Assembly: GCA_027010905.1 (NCBI GenBank)
Contig: JALVBA010000011.1
Location: 1 to 43,309, forward strand
Source: Marinilabiliaceae bacterium
GTDB lineage: Bacteria; Bacteroidota; Bacteroidia; Bacteroidales; Marinilabiliaceae
Length of the DNA: 43,309 nt
Direction: 5' to 3'
The notes under the pieces are model-generated. The model saw nothing but the letters and a program-made list of their open reading frames with translations. It had not been told where the DNA came from and did no database searches. The position numbers were made by a program, and so were the translations under genes. Every line of letters begins with the position of its first letter. The stretch's first letter is position 1. Shown piece after piece: positions 39,906 through 43,309 of the stretch.

Positions 39906-41009
39906 TTATTGTTTCTTCTTTTTCAATTCTTTATTCATCAACTCATTCTGGCAATGTATTGACTCTTCGTGAATGCTCTCATAGATATCAATTACAAAGT
40001 CCGGATTAAGACCCTTTTCAATCGCTGTTGCTTTCCGTTTCGTTAGAATCTCATCGTAACGGCGAGTCTGCAGAATAGTAATGTTATTTTTGAGTTTGTA
40101 TTTTCCTATTGCTTCTGATATCTTCATCCTCTCCTTCAGAAGATCCAAAAGTTTATTATCAAGTGTGTCAATCTCAGTACGCAGGTTATCAAGAGTAACA
40201 CGCGGAACATCTACAATCTTCGATTTACGCAGAACAATACTGTCAATCATATCTTTTAATGCATCCGGTGTAAGCTGCTGTGCTGCATCACTCCATGCCT
40301 TTTCAGGGTTGATATGCGACTCCACAATTAAACCGTCAAAGTTTAAGTCCATTGCCTCCTGCGACACCTCTTTCAGCAACTCACGTTTTCCAGAGATATG
40401 GCTGGGATCGTTGATGATTGGCATGTTCGGGATACGACGTCTCAGCTCAATAGGAATCTGCCAGTGTGGGGAGTTACGGTATTTTGGATCGTCGAATGAT
40501 GAGAATCCTCTGTGGATAGCACCAATCTTTTTAATACCTGCCTGATTGATTCTCTCAATTGCTCCAATCCACAGCTCAATATCGGGGTTTACCGGATTTT
40601 TAATTAGCACCGGTATGTCAATGCCTTTCAGTGCATCAGCAATCTCCTGAACGGCAAATGGGTTTGCGGTTGTGCGGGCTCCAATCCACAGTACATCTAC
40701 CCCGAATTTGAGAGCCTCGTACACATGATTTGTGTTTGCTACCTCAACGCAAACAAACATCCCAGTCTCCTCTTTAACTCTCTTAAGCCAAGGTAATCCC
40801 AATGTTCCCACACCTTCAAAAGCGCCGGGTCGGGTACGTGGTTTCCATATTCCTGCTCTGAAAAGTTTATACCCATGTTTTGATAACTCTTTTGCTGTGG
40901 CAAGTGTTTGCTCTTCAGTTTCCGCACTACATGGACCTGAGATAAGAAACGGGCGTTTTAATTCCAATCCGGGTAGCGAAATAGGTTCTAAATCTAAATT
41001 GTAACTCAT
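39906..41009 (-). CDS. aroF: Bifunctional DAHP synthase / chorismate mutase
   Basis: 367 residues. Residues about 1-265 are a type Ib DAHP synthase (PEP + erythrose 4-phosphate to DAHP), with SGPCSAE (24-30), AGIWKPRTRPGAFEG (52-66), LIKNPVN (135-141), AIHRGFS (164-170) and DPSHISGKR (201-209). Residues about 270-357 are an AroQ-type chorismate mutase (chorismate to prephenate), with LRTEIDTLDNKLLDLLKER and the downstream helix containing SEAIGKYK. The fusion couples pathway entry to the branch point; in such fusions the mutase domain often also mediates feedback inhibition by prephenate. It lies between the aminotransferase and tyrA. The gene symbol is one of several in use (aroA(G), aroG). 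Confidence 0.93.
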   Translation of the reverse strand: MSYNLDLEPISLPGLELKRPFLISGPCSAETEEQTLATAKELSKHGYKLFRAGIWKPRTRPGAFEGVGTLGLPWLKRVKEETGMFVCVEVANTNHVYEALKFGVDVLWIGARTTANPFAVQEIADALKGIDIPVLIKNPVNPDIELWIGAIERINQAGIKKIGAIHRGFSSFDDPKYRNSPHWQIPIELRRRIPNMPIINDPSHISGKRELLKEVSQEAMDLNFDGLIVESHINPEKAWSDAAQQLTPDALKDMIDSIVLRKSKIVDVPRVTLDNLRTEIDTLDNKLLDLLKERMKISEAIGKYKLKNNITILQTRRYDEILTKRKATAIEKGLNPDFVIDIYESIHEESIHCQNELMNKELKKKKQ

Positions 41010-41033
41010 GGCTATTTTGTTTATTTGTTTATT

Positions 41034-41087
41034 TGAGGAATTGGTTTTTTGTTGAAATATTCAATTAAAAATTCCTTTAATTCCTCA
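41034..41087. repeat. Inverted repeat between aminotransferase and aroF
   Basis: TGAGGAATT (41034-41042) and AATTCCTCA (41079-41087) are perfect 9-bp arms, the second covering the aminotransferase stop codon. The 36-nt loop is AT-rich. Confidence 0.4.
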
Positions 41088-42242
41088 GTTTATTTTTTTA
41101 ATTCTATCTAATGCTTTGTTTAATATATTTTCGTTTGAACACAACGAGATGCGAATATACTCTTCCCCCATATCTCCAAATATAAATCCGGGGGTAATAA
41201 ATACATGGCTTCTGTTTAATATCTCATCCGAGAGCATTTTACCACTCTTGTGTTTGCCTGGTATTTTAGCCCAAACAAACATTCCTGTTTGGTTCTTGTC
41301 GTAGCTACACTCAAGAGTATCCAATATCTTCCAAACAATTCTCCGTCGGCTTAAATACTCTTTGTTAACAGATGTATACCAGGAGCTGTCAAGCTCCAGA
41401 GCTTTGGCAGCTGCAAGCTGTAGTGGCTTAAACATGCCGGAGTCCATATTACTTTTTACCCGCAGAATATAACTTATTATTTCAGGACTCGAAGCAACCA
41501 TTCCGATACGCCAGCCGGCCATATTGTGTGATTTACTCAACGAGTTAAGTTCAAGAGCTGTCTCCTTTGCACCTTCAATCTGTAGTATGCTCCTTTGCGT
41601 ATCGTTAAGTATAAAACTGTACGGATTATCGTTGCAGATAAGTATGTTATGTTTTTTGCCGAACTTAATAATCTTTTCAAAGAAGTTGAGGGTGGCATTT
41701 GCGCCTGATGGCATATTAGGATAGTTTATCCACATCAGTTTCACAGATGATAAATCCTCTTTTTCCAACTCCTCAAAATCGGGTAACCACCCATCTTTTT
41801 CCGTCAGGTTATATTTTATGATATTAGCCCCTACCAGTTTACTTACCGACGAATATGTTGGATAGCCAGGATTTGGTACAAGTACTCCATCCCCCAGATT
41901 AAGAAATGCCATGGATATATGCATTATCCCCTCCTTTGAACCAATGAGCGGAAGCACTTCATTGCCCGCTTCGAGAGATACATTGTAATACTTTTTATAC
42001 CAGTTGGTAAATGCACTACGTAACTCAGGAATCCCAATGTAACTCTGGTATCCGTGATTACTAGGTGATGCAGCCTGAAGATGCAGCGCTTCTAGTACTT
42101 CGGTAGCAGGAGGTAAGTCAGGATTGCCAATACCAAGATTTATGACATCAACTCCCGCCTGACGCATCTTCTCTATCTCTTTTAGTTTAACAGAGAAATA
42201 GTACTCCTTTACTTCACTTATTCTGTCTGCAGGTGTTATCAT
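41085..42242 (-). CDS. PLP-dependent class I/II aminotransferase (aromatic operon)
   Basis: 385 residues, fold type I. The PLP-binding lysine is K237 in SLSKSHNMAGWRIG, with the ring-binding Asp in CNDNPYS (D205) and the carboxylate-binding Arg near the C-terminus (R364 in YIRIS). It resembles the LL-diaminopimelate/aspartate aminotransferase group. Its place between pheA and aroF/tyrA suggests it transaminates phenylpyruvate and 4-hydroxyphenylpyruvate to phenylalanine and tyrosine, an inference from context. A broader aspartate aminotransferase role is equally possible. Confidence 0.85.
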   Translation of the reverse strand: MITPADRISEVKEYYFSVKLKEIEKMRQAGVDVINLGIGNPDLPPATEVLEALHLQAASPSNHGYQSYIGIPELRSAFTNWYKKYYNVSLEAGNEVLPLIGSKEGIMHISMAFLNLGDGVLVPNPGYPTYSSVSKLVGANIIKYNLTEKDGWLPDFEELEKEDLSSVKLMWINYPNMPSGANATLNFFEKIIKFGKKHNILICNDNPYSFILNDTQRSILQIEGAKETALELNSLSKSHNMAGWRIGMVASSPEIISYILRVKSNMDSGMFKPLQLAAAKALELDSSWYTSVNKEYLSRRRIVWKILDTLECSYDKNQTGMFVWAKIPGKHKSGKMLSDEILNRSHVFITPGFIFGDMGEEYIRISLCSNENILNKALDRIKKIN

Positions 42243-42265
42243 TTTTAAAGTGTTTCTAGTTTTTA

Positions 42266-42293
42266 GTTTCTTGTTTCGGGTTTCTTGTTCCGA
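42266..42293. repeat. Tandem 14-nt repeat upstream of the aminotransferase
   Basis: GTTTCTTGTTTCGG (42266-42279) followed directly by GTTTCTTGTTCCGA (42280-42293), 12 of 14 positions identical, in the 110-nt gap after pheA. A second loose direct repeat (AGTTCACT...) at 42339-42370 overlaps the pheA stop codon. Confidence 0.45.
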
Positions 42294-42352
42294 GTTATTA
42301 TATTACCTTCTAATGCTGCTTTTGACACTTTAACGCTCAGTTCACTCACTGC

Positions 42353-43234
42353 TTACAGTTCACTGCTAACTCCATTCGGTTCGTACGATTGTCGGCCTTT
42401 TTCATATTCACCCATAGTTTTAAGGTTACTGCACAGAGGCCTAATAGCATCTAATGACTGTAGATATCGTGTATAGCTATTAAAAACCAAATCGGCATAA
42501 AACATATACTCCCACTCATGTCCAATTATCGGTAGCGACTGAATTTTTGAGAGGTTAATATTATAGAAAGTCAATATTGTCAATATCTTTGAGAGGCTGC
42601 CCTCCTCGTGTGCCAAAGAGAATACAATAGATGATTTATTAATTCTATCTTCTTCTAATAGCTCGTCAACTTCAGTTTTTGCCTTATCTGTAACAATCAG
42701 AAACCGTGTAAAATTCTTTTTATTTGTCTCAATACCATGTTTAATAATCTCCAGATTGTACAGGTGAGCCGCCAGTTCAGAAGCTATTCCAGCAACTCCA
42801 TTCAACTTATTATCGGCAATATGTTTTGCACTAAGTGCAGTATCTTCCGAAGCAATAAGTTTAATCTCTCTGTGTTCTTTAAAGAATGCCTCGGTTTGAG
42901 CCAATGCCATAGGGTGCGACTGCACCTCTTTAATATCATCAATTGTTTGTCCTGGAAGAGCCATCAGGTTATGCTTGATGCGTAATTTGTACTCTCCGAT
43001 AATCTTTAGATTCGATTCGCGTATAAAAGTGTAGTTTGAAAGCAGACTGCCGGCAAGAGTATTCTCAATGGCCACAATGCCATATATCGACCTGTCGTTA
43101 TGGAGTGTGTCAAACAGCTCCTGAAAAGTAAGACACGGTATCACCTCTATCTCTTCATCTTCAAAATATGCCCTTGCTGCTATTTCGTGGTTACATCCCG
43201 AACCACCCTGTATTGCAACTCTCTTCTTATTCAT
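42353..43234 (-). CDS. pheA: Prephenate dehydratase
   Basis: Converts prephenate to phenylpyruvate, the phenylalanine branch. 293 residues from the ATG at 43234, which begins MNKKRVAIQGG, the usual family start; an in-frame GTG at 43264 lies in a hairpin and is rejected. The catalytic domain shows GIVAIENTLAGS (52-63) and the catalytic TRF (176-178). An ACT regulatory domain follows (about 201-275), with EEGSLSKIL where the family has a GALxxxL motif and IQSLPI where E. coli P-protein has ESRP. Loss of the Arg/Glu pair may alter phenylalanine feedback. No chorismate mutase domain is fused. It is the first visible gene of the aromatic cluster. Confidence 0.93.
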   Translation of the reverse strand: MNKKRVAIQGGSGCNHEIAARAYFEDEEIEVIPCLTFQELFDTLHNDRSIYGIVAIENTLAGSLLSNYTFIRESNLKIIGEYKLRIKHNLMALPGQTIDDIKEVQSHPMALAQTEAFFKEHREIKLIASEDTALSAKHIADNKLNGVAGIASELAAHLYNLEIIKHGIETNKKNFTRFLIVTDKAKTEVDELLEEDRINKSSIVFSLAHEEGSLSKILTILTFYNINLSKIQSLPIIGHEWEYMFYADLVFNSYTRYLQSLDAIRPLCSNLKTMGEYEKGRQSYEPNGVSSEL

Positions 43235-43250
43235 ATCTGCATTTTGTATT

Positions 43251-43281
43251 AAAAAAAAACCCACCTTTTAATCAAGGTGGG
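43251..43281 (-). terminator. Terminator-shaped hairpin in the pheA leader (attenuator candidate)
   Basis: CCCACCTT (43260-43267) and AAGGTGGG (43274-43281) form a perfect 8-bp stem with a 6-nt loop. Read on the minus strand it is followed by nine U residues ending at 43251, a strong intrinsic terminator. Only 16 nt then separate it from the pheA ATG (43234). The plus-strand side also has five T residues, so it could act in both directions. Confidence 0.7.
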
Positions 43282-43309
43282 TTTTTATATATATTCTATA
43301 TTTTTTTAT

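Noticed and set aside
40081-40545. 154-codon plus-strand ORF opposite aroF/chorismate mutase
   Set aside because: Antisense to a well-recognised bifunctional enzyme; no motif or start context.
43235-43264. GTG start extending PheA by ten residues
   Set aside because: The added codons come from the terminator hairpin and U-tract; the ATG at 43234 matches the family N-terminus.

Overview
This 43.3 kb window comes from the Bacteroidota, probably a Bacteroidales- or Marinilabiliales-like organism. The support is: two enormous secreted proteins ending in type IX secretion system (T9SS) type A-like sorting domains; promoter matches to the Bacteroidota consensus (TTTG, then about 19 nt, then TAnnTTTG) and absence of obvious Shine-Dalgarno sites; a fused DAHP synthase/chorismate mutase inside a pheA-aminotransferase-aroF/CM-tyrA cluster; and a low-to-moderate GC content. 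Species cannot be assigned from the sequence alone.

Left part (1-13.4 kb), mostly housekeeping: the 3' part of a class III cyclase-like/HD-domain signalling protein (cut by the window edge), a DEAD-box RNA helicase with an RGG tail, a lipoprotein S9 peptidase, MiaB, a small STAS-domain protein (minus strand), a PlsC-like acyltransferase, an ABC-F ATPase and AspS (both minus strand), then TadA. Three of these have informative substitutions at key residues: the cyclase domain lacks a metal Asp, the STAS protein has Glu at the phosphoserine position, and the second ABC-F ATP site is degenerate.

Middle (13.6-37.4 kb): two adjacent minus-strand genes encode secreted giants of 4671 and about 3204 residues, together about 55% of the window. 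Both have a signal peptide, long stretches of Gly/Ser/Thr/Asn-rich beta-strand repeats, a shared C-terminal block of about 430 residues and a nearly identical sorting domain. The larger protein is built in sections; each ends with a recurring closing module followed at once by a Trp-rich 'NW' module. This recurring composite is the best candidate for an undescribed architecture here.

Right part (37.9-43.3 kb): a minus-strand cluster runs pheA > aminotransferase > aroF/chorismate mutase > tyrA > mnmA. The first four supply entry to the shikimate pathway and both branches from chorismate to phenylalanine and tyrosine; mnmA (tRNA 2-thiouridine) follows in the same direction. A terminator-shaped hairpin lies only 16 nt before pheA, which suggests attenuation rather than simple termination.

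Intergenic DNA holds a scattered set of short palindromes, many GC-rich, and one near-consensus promoter at 10587-10617 that drives no recognisable gene. No tRNA, rRNA, CRISPR array, transposase or T9SS machinery gene was recognised.
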